DNA from: Carposina sasakii
Lineage: Eukaryota > Arthropoda > Insecta > Lepidoptera > Carposinidae
DNA: 64,000 nt
Direction: 5' to 3'
Assembly: GCA_014607495.2 (NCBI GenBank)
Contig: CP053156.1
Location: 9,610,001 to 9,674,000 of the forward strand
Shown here: piece by piece, positions 1 through 10,700 of the stretch
Layout: each line of letters starts with the position of its first letter
Numbering within the stretch: position 1 is the first letter of the stretch
Made by a program: the position numbers and the translations under genes
Notes under the pieces: generated by a model
Database searches by the model: none
The model's input: only the letters and a program-made list of their open reading frames with translations
What the model was told of the DNA's origin: nothing

Positions 1-1
1 A

Positions 2-1758
2 TTGAATAATTTTAGTAATTATAATCATCCTACACACTTTTCTAAAATATATAAATCTATACAACTAAAAATAAATCATAATAATCTTTTAATTAGTAAA
101 GCGGACAAGGGTAATACTTTGGTAATAATGAAGCATGAGGTGTATCATGGTAAGATAATGGAGATCCTCAATACAGATGAATTTCAAATTTTACCATTTG
201 ATCCAACTAAGAAATTCCATGCACAATTAAAGCAATGTATTACTTCTGCTGAATATATTTTTCCAAAAAATTCTGCTTATTTAAAGGAACGTTATATTCC
301 AATGAACCCGGTAACACCATTGTTATATGGTTTACCAAAAATTCATAAAGATAATATACCATTAAGGCCAGTCGTTTCATATATTGGAGCTCCAGCTTAT
401 AAATTAGCAAAATTTCTGAATGACATTATAAAGGAAAAAATTCAATTTACACCCAAATATAGTGTCAATAATAGTCTAAATTTAATAGATAAAATTAAAA
501 ATATTAAATTATCAACAAATTCCAAATTATTTTCTTTAGATGTTGAGAGTTTGTTTACAAATGTTCCTTACAAGGAATGTTTAAATATTATTAAAACTTG
601 GTGTGAAAAAGTTAAACTAAATCCAATGGAGGCAGATAATCTTATTACCTTAACTAGACTTTGTATGAGCCAGAATTATTTCTGCTATAATAATACATAT
701 TACATACAAAAGGATGGTCTTACTATGGGTTCTCCGCTTTCACCTCTTTTAGCCGATATATTTATGGATTGGTTTGAAAATGAATATATTGTTAATAGTA
801 ATAATCATATAAAATATTATTTTAGATATGTTGATGATATCATCTTATGTTGGACAGGCACAGTTAGGCAGTTTCATCTTTTTGTTAACGTCCTTAACAC
901 AAAACATCCTAAGATTAAATTTAAAATAGAACAAGAAATAAACAATAGTATAAATTTTTTAGATGTAACTATTACTAGATTGGGAGATTATCATGATTTT
1001 TCAGTTTACCGGAAACCAACACATACAGATGTAACTATTCCAATTGATTCTTTCCATCCATGGCAACATAAGCTTGCGGCATACAAATCAATGATACACA
1101 GGTTAGTAACGTTACCGCTTAATAACTTTAATTATGTTAAAGAAATAAATACTATTATACAAATAGCCAGATCAAATGGATATAGTTCACAACTAATTTA
1201 TAACCTAATTGATAAAAAGAAAAACATTTTAGTTAAACAAATGTTGTACCCAAAAATAGAGGAGATTACAAATATTTACACTGGTAGTTTACCATATTTT
1301 GGCTATATCTCAGAGATGATTGCAAAATCATTGAAAAAACAAAACATCTTGGTGGCTTTTAAGACTTTTAATTCTTTAAATAGATTAATTAACACAAAAC
1401 AAATATTACCAATTGATAAAAAATCAGTAGTTTATAGCTTGCACTGTCCTGACTGTAATTCTGTTTATATAGGTCAAACGGGTCGTAACTTCAAGATTAG
1501 ATACCAAGAACATTTGGCAGCTTATAGGAACAATTCCCTGAAAAATCACATTTTGCCAAACACTTGTTAGTTTCAAATCATAAAATTCCAGATGACCACA
1601 GTTTTGTTAGTCTGCATACGTGTGAAAAGGGCATTCGTCTATCTATTTTGGAACAGTTGGAGATTTTGAAAGCCAAATATTCTGGTGTAAACCTTTTAAA
1701 TGAACAGGTTGAATTTTCGTCTCCGCTATTGAACTCATTGGCTAGAATAAATAAATAA
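2..1758 (+). pseudogene. Penelope-like reverse transcriptase with C-terminal GIY-YIG endonuclease, frameshifted
   Basis: The protein would copy the element RNA into DNA at a nick made by its own endonuclease. The frame is open from the window edge to a stop at 1568-1570. Reverse transcriptase motifs are visible: motif A (SLDVESLFTNVP, about residues 178-190), motif B (GLTMGSPLSPLLADIF, about 238-254) and the catalytic YVDD box (about 277-281). The C-terminus starts a GIY-YIG domain (VYSLHCPDCNSVYIGQTGR, from about residue 476). An indel in the A run at 1541-1545 shifts the frame; the rest of the domain continues in another frame to 1758 (CEKGIRLSILEQLEILKAK). This copy is therefore probably dead, although the reverse transcriptase part is intact as far as seen. 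The apparent start at base 2 is only the window edge; no true start codon is visible. Confidence 0.9.
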
Positions 1759-2093
1759 ACAGTAACCTTAGAATGTAGTGGCTTGTCAATGTCAATAACA
1801 ATTTTTGTTTTTGTGGGCAATGGAATATGTTGTTCCATACATCCTTGTTTTCTTTACTAATTTATCAATATTTTGGTGAATTTTTGAATTTTTTCATTTA
1901 AATTTAACTAATTCACCCAATACTATTTGGTTTGTGTGCACAAATAGTATATATTTATTTGAAATATAAATAATGGTGGGTAATTATTTATATATTTTTT
2001 AATACTTAGTAGAGGGTAGTTAATTCTGTGTAAGTAATGTGTTGGGTTTTAGAGGTTCATAGTAATTAGTGGTTTACTAATTTACTAATTTCT

Positions 2094-2140
2094 ATAATCC
2101 TGAGGATGCCACGGTTGTTGGCGAAACATATGTAGATTAT
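2094..2140 (+). ncRNA. Hammerhead ribozyme fold (Penelope-associated)
   Basis: All hammerhead parts are present in order. Stem I pairs 2094-2099 (AUAAUC) with 2135-2140 (GAUUAU), 6 of 6 pairs. The CUGANGA core box is at 2100-2106. Stem II pairs GCC 2108-2110 with GGC 2120-2122 around a 9-nt loop. The GAAA box is at 2123-2126. Stem III is two pairs (A2126-U2133, C2127-G2132) closed by AUAU. Predicted cleavage is after A2134. One extra U (2107) sits between the core and stem II. Very short stem III hammerheads are known from Penelope-like elements, so position and form agree. Activity is not shown. Confidence 0.68.
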
Positions 2141-2160
2141 TTATCTAGTTTTTGATTTCG

Positions 2161-2540
2161 GAATGGTGCAATGTATCGTCTTGCATGCTAGGTGCTCGGG
2201 TCTGGTTTCTCATGGCGATTGTAGTTAGTGCAAGTGTCTGTTGTCGCAATTATGAGTTATCAGATCCGAGGGTCAATGGAGGGTGTAGGGCCCGGTGGTG
2301 GGCGCACCCATAGTGAACTTCGTTCTCTTGTAAATTTTCTTGTTTTTCTACTGTTCGACAGAGACACGGCCATCAGGTTGCCTGGGGGATAATTCTTGAA
2401 AATTTTTGAGCCGAAACGCAACCACTAACGAGCCGTAAACGAAACCCGGTGGGAAGCTACTTACCGTTTTAGCAAAAAGGTATATTTTAGCACGCTTCAG
2501 TCGCGAGTATGACAGAATAAAAACAAATATCTTTCGCGTG
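2161..2540. other. Non-coding, no feature identified
   Basis: No convincing reading frame. Locally GC-richer near 2270-2320 and 2395-2470. It may be the distal part of the Penelope pseudo-LTR or host sequence; nothing visible decides this. Confidence 0.4.
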
Positions 2541-2860
2541 CTGAAATGTGTCTATATACGTCACCATAAAGTAATTATTGCTTTGTTCTGAGCGTCTACA
2601 ACGGTTCCGTTTCGGCTTCGTTCCAACTCGAGACTGTTCGAGAATTGGCCCCCTGAAATGTGTCTAATAACGTCACCGTAAAGTAATTATTGCTTTGTTC
2701 TGAGCGTCTACAACGGTTCCGTTTTGACTTCGTTCCAACTCGAGACTGTTCGAGAATTGGCCCCCTGAAATGTGTCTAATAACGTCACCGTAAAGTAATT
2801 ATTGCTTTGTTCTGAGCGTCTACAACGGTTTCGTTTCGGCTTCGTTCCAACTCAAGACTT
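2541..2860. repeat. Tandem repeat, three 112-bp units
   Basis: Units begin at 2541, 2653 and 2765, each with CTGAAATGTGTCTA, so the period is exactly 112 bp twice. The units differ by a few substitutions, and the third breaks off near 2860 at TTTTGACCCC. No reading frame spans the array. It is a minisatellite-like block between two transposable elements. Confidence 0.85.
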
Positions 2861-2922
2861 TTGACCCCAATTTCACGGATCATAAGTATGTTGTAAAGCG
2901 CGCTCATAATAATAGAATGTGT

Positions 2923-2948
2923 GATAGATAGATAGATAGATATATATA
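2923..2948. repeat. GATA/TATA microsatellite
   Basis: Several GATA units followed by TATATATA. Simple-sequence tract. Confidence 0.8.
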
Positions 2949-3007
2949 GAATTTATTTGACAATTACATATACATGGACAGCAACAACATAGAACAAGAC
3001 AATGGAA

Positions 3008-3135
3008 AGTGTGAGTGACAGCCAGGCAAATACTGAACGAGTAGCATCATATTAAGTTATACCACAGTGTTTTATCTGCAGAAAATGCATTTTTGATTTG
3101 ATTATCCCGAATGTCTGCTTTCTGCGCCAGTGAAA
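3008..3135. repeat. Dispersed repeat, copy 1 (partner near 46.8 kb)
   Basis: GTGTGAGTGACAGCCAGG, ACAGTGTT and TTTTTGATTTGATTA occur here in the same order and similar spacing as at 46797-46935. The two copies are clearly related but diverged by substitutions and small gaps. Family not recognised. Confidence 0.6.
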
Positions 3136-3622
3136 GGACTTTGGGAAGAAATGTCCCCACCATCCAACAGATTTGAAATAAGTGTCATTTGAAGCATCTA
3201 GTAGGATAGACATTTTTTTATTATGGCGACGTACTTCAAATACGTGGGGTTTAGGTTTAATGATACATTGTTGTTTTATATATTTTTTTCCTTTTTAATT
3301 AGATTGCGCATAAAATAATTATACCTACGCTAATAGCGTAGGTACAGGAAACCGATTTGGGCTTGTCGAGACATGCACAGAGGTCCTGCGTCTCCTACCC
3401 CTCCCCTGCCTCCCTCAACCCTCAGGTATCGCCGCACACGCACCGACCAGCCAGGTAGTCGCAGTCGTCACTCGTTTGTTATTCGCTACGCACGTGGTTA
3501 TCATTATCGGCTTGTTTACGACGCACAACGACCCTTGCTTGTTTACCGGACTGTGAGAATATCTTTGTGATTGACCTTGGCACGTTAAAGGACTTTGATT
3601 TTGAGAACATTTTGGCACAATT

Positions 3623-5857
3623 ATGGATACAGGACGCCGATGTGTTATGTGTCCGCGTTCTGTCCTAAGGCAGAGAAGACACATTTTGGAAGATACTTTG
3701 CCACAAAGTTCACCAGCGGTGGCTGACTATATTTATCAAAATGGACTAATAGAGGTTAGTAAGTAATGTTATTTTTTTCTTTGTCTAACAGTGCTTACGA
3801 TGAGTTACAATAATCATTGTAAAAATAATATAACGTAGGGTGTGCATTATATCATCGTCGTAAGAAAGTAGATATTCTGTGTGCACTGCAACCTAGTCCT
3901 ACGATATCTTTATTTATTGTGATAGGATATTAAATGTATTTTTTTTTATTCCAGGTTATTTTCAATAACATCATGGCTGTATGTCACAGATGCTGGCAAA
4001 GAGCCAACAATGATGTCAATCGACAAGACCTTCCTGACGAAAATGTTGTTGTCGATGTCAACAATCCAGCTGAAGGCGCCCAACCAAATGAAATCTTCGT
4101 CCCTGAGTATGTAAGAGCTCCTAATTCTTCGCGAACCTGTTTATATAGGCATTGCAGAAATCTGGATCTGAGGCGAATCCCCGCGTCTATAAGACTGTTC
4201 GCCATTTGTAACTACAGCTTATATTTTCCACCTAGTACACGACTGTGTCAAGATCATTTGTCCAATATTATTTGGGACGAATTACTGGATAATGTAAACG
4301 TGACGAATTATTTCAACGCTGAGCTTGTTTCGGACATGACAACAATGTTAATTCGCGGCATGAATGCTCCTAGATTAAGCTTTGATTCCGTGACTGGATT
4401 GGATGCCCATGAGCTTCATTTTTGGACTGGACTAACTATTGAGCAATTTAATAGTATGCTATTGGAAACACCCAGCTTAGCTGAGAGACACAGACATCCG
4501 CGGAGAGTTCTTGGGGCCTATATGACGAAATTAAGGACTGGTGAAAGCAATGAAAGGTTAGCAACATTGTTTGGGATGTCACGTCGAACATTTGAAGACC
4601 ATTTAAAAATAGCGAGAGAATGTTTGACACAAGATTTCGTTAATAGACATCTTGGTCTAGATCATCTGTCTAGAGAAAATGTTCTAGAAAGAAACTTACT
4701 GATTCCTAAAGAGTTTTTTGGTGATGAGCAAAATACTAAAGCTATTTTGATATTAGATGGAACGTACATATATATTGAAAAAAGCTCCAATTTTTTATTT
4801 CAGCGCCAATCTTACAGCCATCACAAGTTTCGAAATCTTTTAAAACCTTTTATAATTGTGAGCAGTGATGGCTACATAATAGACGTACTTGGTCCATTCC
4901 GGGCTACAACATCTGATGCTACCATTATGCAGTCAATAATGAATGAAGAAAATCCATTGCATTGGTTTTTTAAACAGTGGCGATGTTTTTATAGTTGATA
5001 GGGGCTTTAGAGACAGCATTGGTGTAATCCAGTCTTGTGGCTATGAAGTCCACATGCCACCTACAAAAGACCGGACCGCTAGTCAACTGACAACAGAACA
5101 GGCAAATAAGTCCCGATTGGTTACGATTTGCAGATGGGTTGTTGAGGCGGTCAACGGCAAGTTTAAGAATAGGTTCAGGTTGTTGCGTCAAACGTATTTT
5201 AATCGTGCATTAAGTCATATGTTCTGTGACTTTAAAATTGCAGCGGCCATAATAAACGCTTATTATCGAGTCGCTGTTGACAACAGATTCGCCGCCGAGA
5301 TTGTAAATATAATTCATTCTAGAATTAACATGTCCAATCACTTGCATGATTATGTGCATATGAAAAATCTTAACAGACAGAGAGTGCCTTTTGAAGCCAT
5401 GCAAGCAAATATTCCTAACTTCGAAGACTTCCCACGTTTATCTGAAGATGAAGTGTTTCTTTTCGCGCTAGGGAGCTATCACATTAAGGTTGCCAAGTCT
5501 TACTGCGCCGAGCACCTTCGCGATGGCCTTTATAATATAGAAATATACCGTGATAACGAGTTAAACAATTTACCGCGATGCAATATCCTGCTAAATAATG
5601 TTTGGCTAGTCAGAGTACGGATTCAGTCGCGCCATGTCCGTTCCCGTATTTATTATAGTTATATTTTAATAGACCGGGATTTGACTGACAGACATGCTAT
5701 TGCTCATTGGTACTGCACTTGCCTTACAGGCAATCGCACTGTGGGAAGTTGTGCGCACATAATATCCATTGTATGGTACATGGGGTTAGGGCGTCATATT
5801 GACTTTAATGCACCAGCACAAATGCTTGATAATATTGTAATAGACGACTTAATGTAA
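3623..5857 (+). pseudogene. Harbinger/ISL2EU-like DDE transposase, two exons, one frameshift
   Basis: This encodes a DNA-cutting transposase. Exon 1 (3623-3754, 44 codons) carries CVMC and ends at donor GAG/GTTAGT; a 200-bp intron ends at the polypyrimidine acceptor ATTCCAG (3954). Exon 2 continues in frame and soon shows CHRC, so splicing completes a CxxC...CxxC zinc finger. The DDE_Tnp_4-type core follows: first Asp in DGTYIYIEKSSNFLF (codon 4756), second Asp in FIVDRGF (codon 4997), Glu in WVVEAVNGKFK (codon 5144). A SWIM-type CxC...CxH finger (CTCLTGNRTVGSCAH, 5713-5757) lies near the C-terminus. A single-base frameshift at about 4970-4980, between the first and second Asp, breaks the frame; the second part stays open for about 880 nt to TAA at 5857. 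Inverted terminal repeats were not found, so element borders are undefined. Family assignment rests on the DGT/VDRGF/VEAVNG pattern. Confidence 0.82.
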
Positions 5858-7261
5858 TTATTAGTGCAGTCAAGAGCACATCAAGCTTGACACTTTAGAT
5901 TTGGCTGTAATAATGAGTTAATAGTTACCTATATTATTTAAGCATTATTATTACTACTCAATGATTTTCAGTTTGAAAACCAAGTATTTTTTTTTATTAT
6001 ATAGAATCGTCCTTGTTTATGTGAAATAAGCATATTTGTTTGTGAAAAAAATTATTTTGGTTTAAAAATAAATATATTTTTACCGAAAAGTTTTTTTTTA
6101 TTATAAATAAACCCAATAGTTTTTGCTACTAAAACAGGTACTTTATCCTTTTTTGGGTCGCAATGAACAAATTGACACGTGTCCTATGACTGTTGTAGGG
6201 TGGGGACGGGGTCCATACAAAATCCCCCATGGTCCTTTAAATCAAATGAAGTTTCCACAATTTAAAGCAGAAGTTCTAACTTAAAAAACCGGTGCACTTA
6301 TGTTTTATTAGTTTCGACACTTATTTATAGTCAACGCGAACTTAGTCGCGGGCGTTTACTAGTATCGAAAATATTTGTGGTGGTGAATATAAAAAGTATC
6401 TCGAGTTTCAGCTAAAGCAATCTATCATATCCTTTTATTATTTAGGTACACTCGAAGTAGATTAGACTCTCCATAAACTTGCCGAGCTCGTAGAGTTTGT
6501 ATCATAGAATTGTTCGCGTGCTCTATTTTGAAACTAACATTTTCCGTATGCACAGATTAATAGTCATATACGAAGCAACTAGCACCACCTTTTAAAGGAA
6601 CTATGTGAAAAGTACTCTAACTTCTTGCGAGATTTTAATAAGGATTGACTGAATTGTAATTGACTTTTCTATTGTCCAACAGTGTTCACTGGACATAAGG
6701 CGAAGGCGGTAGAGTAGAATGGGTAAAAATTGGCCATTGAAAATGCCTGACTTAAAAATTTGTGACGCAACTCTATCATATTGTAGTTTTTGAATTCGGC
6801 TACTTATAAACATGGATTTGCTTATGAACTTCGCTTAGTGGAAAGGCAGTCTTACGCCATCTTGGATTTACTACTACTGCGAGGTGTTTAGAGATGTCAA
6901 ACCGGAAAACAATACCCAGTAACGACCACGTTTCAGAGGTCCTTAGAAGTATTAGGTTGCCTTGTATATCTCGTGCACTCCCTTGCAAGCTCTACCTACT
7001 TAATTAATTTGTCTAATGCAGCAGTAACACGCTTATAGAAATTATCTATCAACTATCCCTACAAATTTTTGCCGTGCGAAGTTCGGAAAACAAAAACATT
7101 ATAGATAAGCACGCGCCACGACGCTACCTATTCATGCTCTACTGCATGATCAGCGATTTACTGACCATAATAAACCTGATGTAAGTGAATATAATGTGTC
7201 ATACTGTTATGGTGAGCAGAAGATTTATAAGTTTTTCCTGAATTATTAACATAATTTATAT
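5858..7261. other. Non-coding stretch downstream of the transposase
   Basis: AT-rich with short T and A runs. Apart from a Helitron-type 3' end at 6335-6362 no feature was found. Short reading frames on the minus strand (6601-6988) lack recognisable motifs and are not called. Confidence 0.5.
6335..6362 (+). mobile_element. Helitron-like 3' terminus
   Basis: A GC-rich hairpin (AACGC pairing with GCGTT around AGTCGCGG) is followed by CTAG at 6359-6362 and then T. This matches the Helitron 3' rule (hairpin, then CTRR, insertion before T) and resembles the ends at 9949 and 15285. The 5' end of this copy was not located. Confidence 0.55.
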
Positions 7262-7646
7262 AGTGTATTTTTTCGTTTCCACCCTTAACGAAGGGTACGT
7301 ACTCTATACATCAAATAAAGTAAGTTTATGCAAAAAACAAATGCAGGGAAAAGATGTAAATTTTTTGGATTTTTTTTTTCATTACTTGGTCGGGCGCAAT
7401 TTACAGTGTCCAGTGTTTATGCTAGTTTTTTCATAGACATATATTAATTATTTCTCGTGAAAAAATCTTACTACAGGCGTCAATGTACGTTTATGCAGAA
7501 AAACGCAGTCTATTTACTCAACTTTGGACCCTAATATTTTGGAAACCAGACACTTCCCAGGTATGCTTCCATGGAGAAAAATTATCGTGATGATGAGGAG
7601 ATTCCGCAGTTTTCGGGAACGTTGACGACCAAAAATCATCCTGTAT
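7262..7646 (+). mobile_element. Rep-A MITE, copy 1
   Basis: Starts near TTTCGTTTCCACCCTTAACG and ends GTTGACGACCAAAAATCATCC followed by TGTATA. Near full length (about 385 bp). Other copies lie at 11803-12190, 33915-34290 and 36897-37276. No coding capacity. Confidence 0.7.
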
Positions 7647-8192
7647 ACAGGGTGTGACATAAGAAATAATATGCCAAATCCTATGGAAACAACCCCTATA
7701 CCTACAGAACCTATCACTAACATTTTAAACTCGTAATCGTTAATTAACACCAGTATGGAGAGTGATCAATTTTACATTTTAATATAATATGTAAAGTTTA
7801 TAATGAATTATGTAGTTATTATTATTAGCCAGAAGAATAAAGCTCATAATTGCACATCGCAGCCAAAACCATTTATGCACTATTTTAAAATGGAATGAGT
7901 AACAAATAAACACAAAATCAGTCAATAGTGTCATTTAATTTGTCAATCAGAATCCCATAGTTGGCGGCAAACCACATCTCCATATAATTTGCATGATTAA
8001 AACTGTTTTGTCCTCATTAGTGCCCTCGTGGTTCGTCAATTATCATTGTATTAACTTACTGTAATAATAGTGAAGCGGTAATTTTGTAAGAAAATTTAGC
8101 GATGGGAACTGTCATGTTATGGTTTTGTAATGAAGGTCTCTCATCACTCCAACTATACTTCTTCATGCGTATGGCTGTGTGTGTGTAATTCT

Positions 8193-8350
8193 AGCTTCCC
8201 ACTTTTTGCGGCCCATCGCGCACTGCCGCCGGCGCCGACGAGATGGAGAGACACGCACCATACTAAACATGTCCACGGACCTCTCTTTCCACGGTGCGTC
8301 GGTGCGGCTGGTCCGTGTCCGTCCGCAACATCACGCACCGTGGGAAGCAA
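8193..8350. repeat. GC-rich segment with short inverted ends, possible MITE
   Basis: GCTTCCCAC near 8191 and GTGGGAAGC near 8340 are inverted, and an internal CCACGGTGCGT/ACGCACCGTGG pair can fold. Much richer in GC than its surroundings. No convincing target duplication, so the borders are tentative. Confidence 0.35.
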
Positions 8351-9919
8351 GCATTAGTCAGTGTCGTAATAAAACACCTTAGACTTTATTACGAGTATTT
8401 GCTACAAAGGTTCTCAAAACACTTACTATACAGATGTAAGTTTAATGTAATTTCACAGCAAATGAATGGAATTACTTAGCATTCTAGGGTAGTTCCGATA
8501 TCACCATACCTATAAAGCTGCACGACCGGAGCCGGCGAATGTGGAAAAACAGGAGCATCCGTATTTATTATAAGGTGCTGTGTACTTATAGACAGAGAGC
8601 TGAAAGAAAGATATCGACGGGGGTATATTCTAGACTATTTTCACTATACATTAAGGATGTGAATTTACCTACTATCTAACTTAGGTACCATTTTAGACAA
8701 TAATATTTATTCTAAGTGTTAATACTTTACACTCTCATATTTCTTTTCGACCCACTCCCAAACTATGGCTTCCAATGTACTTACAGGTAAGTTCACGACT
8801 AATATTAAATACATGCAGTGACTTCGCAGGAGTTACACGAGTTATAGCTCAAAATACTTAGTACCTCAGGTGAATATATAGGTAATGCTGGAATTCTTAG
8901 ATTAATTAACCTTCTATGAGACTAGATTGAGGACTCGTTATTACAATCTACCAAGAATTCGTAGACGAAACATAATTGGTACGAGCTTGTCACTAAAATT
9001 ATTGAAACCATAATAATGACACCTAATATCTATTAGGTCCCTCATTTTTTTACCTTACATGGTGGTAAATAAATATACAATACATATGCACTAAAAAGAT
9101 ATGCAGATGTACCAACTCCCAGTAATTGTTTTAGCTATGAATGTATGCGATAGCGATAATAGGAAATCAAACGTCTAAGATTCAATAGTCAATCAATCAG
9201 ATTGTCTGTCGAGTTTGACTCGTTTCTGCTGTGAATAACAAAATCATATTTCAGAATAACTACTAGCTCCCTCTGTAGGCTCGAACCCTACATAGGTGCT
9301 TAATATTTCATGTGCGAGTTGGGTCGGAATGCGAACGAAACAATTTGCCAATAATCCTATCCCGGGGCAATAACTGAGGAACACCAGAAATGGGTGTTAT
9401 TGCCCATGAATGATTTCTACGAAACTCATAAGAACTACTTCGATACCCTTTGTATTGCTTATTTTATTTGTTGTTGTAGTTTAGAAACTTGCACCCAATC
9501 TGTTCAGGTACGTACGTGTGGGGACTGGGGAGGAAGTTTGGATTCGTTTGTAAGGCCTCTATGGTAAGGCTTAGTTTTTCATGAAACTAGTCTATATTTT
9601 TCACTAGACATCACGTGAGTTCCAGAGATAGCTTATTGAAATTCTCCTTCATCTACGGTACTAACATAGGTTCAATTTTTTTTTACTGTTTATTACGTTG
9701 TTAATATTTGTGTATTAAAAGTTTGATACGCCGAAAGAGCTGTAAAATTTTGAAATTGGACATGAAAGTTTGTATGGAAATTAAGTCAAGTTAAAGGTGC
9801 AGGTATGAAACTTATTTTGACCAGATTAATATAACGTTTTATAGTTTAGTTTACTTTCGGTTTATATAGGTAATGTTAGTAAAGTCATTCGAGATAATCA
9901 TTTAAAGTTTGTACAAATT

Positions 9920-9949
9920 ACCGCGGACAGAGTCGCGGACGTCGACTAG
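9920..9949 (+). mobile_element. Helitron-like 3' terminus
   Basis: ACCGCGGACAGAGTCGCGGA forms a short GC hairpin and is followed by CTAG (9946-9949) and T. It is closely similar to the end of the Helitron at 14306-15285. Sequence 9700-9920 upstream may belong to the same element. Confidence 0.55.
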
Positions 9950-10384
9950 TTATTAATAATAAATAAACATAGGTACATTTAGGTGAACAGCAACATGGCC
10001 TAATTAATATTTGATTATACATTAATTATAATTAATTTGTACAGATTAGTTAAATAATTAATTTATAATTAGTTGCAATCCACGTGGGTCTAATATTGCA
10101 TTCTCCATATTAACAATAATATGTTCAATTATGAATATTGCTAGCTAAGTAGTGTTCGCTAGATTGCCAGCAATATGGATCGTATCACGTAGGTACCTAT
10201 ATCAATATGACGACATAGCCACAATCTGCAAATCATGTCACAGGCAAACATTGAATAATCACGTAAATGTCCCTTTTGTATGTTAACTTATTTTCGCTCC
10301 TTTACACTAGGTACGAGTATATTATACAATCTATTGGCAATGTTACGATAGCGTTACGGACTAACGAGAGGTCCAAAAAGTTTG

Positions 10385-10663
10385 TAATACCATTGAGGAA
10401 TAAGATGTTTAAAGTGCTAATGTCATACTAACTGCCTCGATGCACCTTTCGCAATTCCAGTCCTTGACACTTAGATTGCATTACTGAGATCTACAGTAAT
10501 GTACTACATTACTAATGTACTGTAGCGTATAGTACTGCATTCTAAGTGTCAAGGACTGGAATTGTGAGGCACAAAAAGTAAAGGTGCAAAAAGTCTAAAG
10601 GTGCATCGAGGCAGTTAGTATGACATTAGCACTCTATGACATCTTATTCCTCTATGGTAATAC
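10385..10663. mobile_element. Foldback element (long hairpin)
   Basis: Two arms of about 120-130 bp are inverted copies: left about 10385-10485, right about 10535-10663. Matching blocks include GTAATACCATTGAGGAATAAG against CTTATTCCTCTATGGTAATAC, and CCAGTCCTTGACACTTAGA against TCTAAGTGTCAAGGACTGG. The right arm has an extra stretch (AAAGGTGCAAAAAGTC). The loop repeats AATGTACTACATTACTAATG. No coding capacity. A clear target duplication was not found. Confidence 0.8.
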
Positions 10664-10700
10664 TTACTAATAAAATAATGAATGAATTTTAAAAAAAAAT

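Larger units (their letters stand above)
1..2160 (+). mobile_element. Penelope-like retroelement, 5' cut by window edge
   Basis: A Penelope-like element lies at the left edge; its 5' part is outside the window. It contains the reverse transcriptase and GIY-YIG coding region (to about 1758), then AT-rich 3' sequence with a hammerhead-ribozyme fold at 2094-2140. The right boundary is not sharp; I place it just after the ribozyme because no terminal duplication is visible. Penelope-like elements prime reverse transcription at nicked DNA and often carry hammerhead motifs in their pseudo-LTRs, which fits this layout. Confidence 0.8.
7647..10384. other. Non-coding, repeat-rich stretch
   Basis: No reading frame with recognisable protein motifs. 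Contains a GC-rich block near 8190-8350 and a Helitron-type end at 9920-9949. A short hydrophobic reading frame on the minus strand at about 7645-7750 (VIGSVGIGVVSIGFGILFL) runs into the Rep-A copy; its origin is unclear. The rest shows nothing. Confidence 0.45.

Noticed and set aside
3373..3684. Coding frames ahead of the Harbinger-like transposase
   Set aside because: They have no conserved motif and lie upstream of the exon 1 ATG at 3623, most likely leader sequence.
4448..5404. Minus-strand frames opposite the transposase
   Set aside because: Antisense shadows of the DDE coding sequence.
3340..6240. Inverted terminal repeats of the Harbinger-like element
   Set aside because: TACCCCTCCCC near 3397 and GGGTGGGGACGGGG near 6197 look inverse but match poorly over longer spans, and no flanking duplication was found.
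8130..8479. Four small overlapping reading frames
   Set aside because: Produced by a GC-rich repeat segment; both strands open and no motif.
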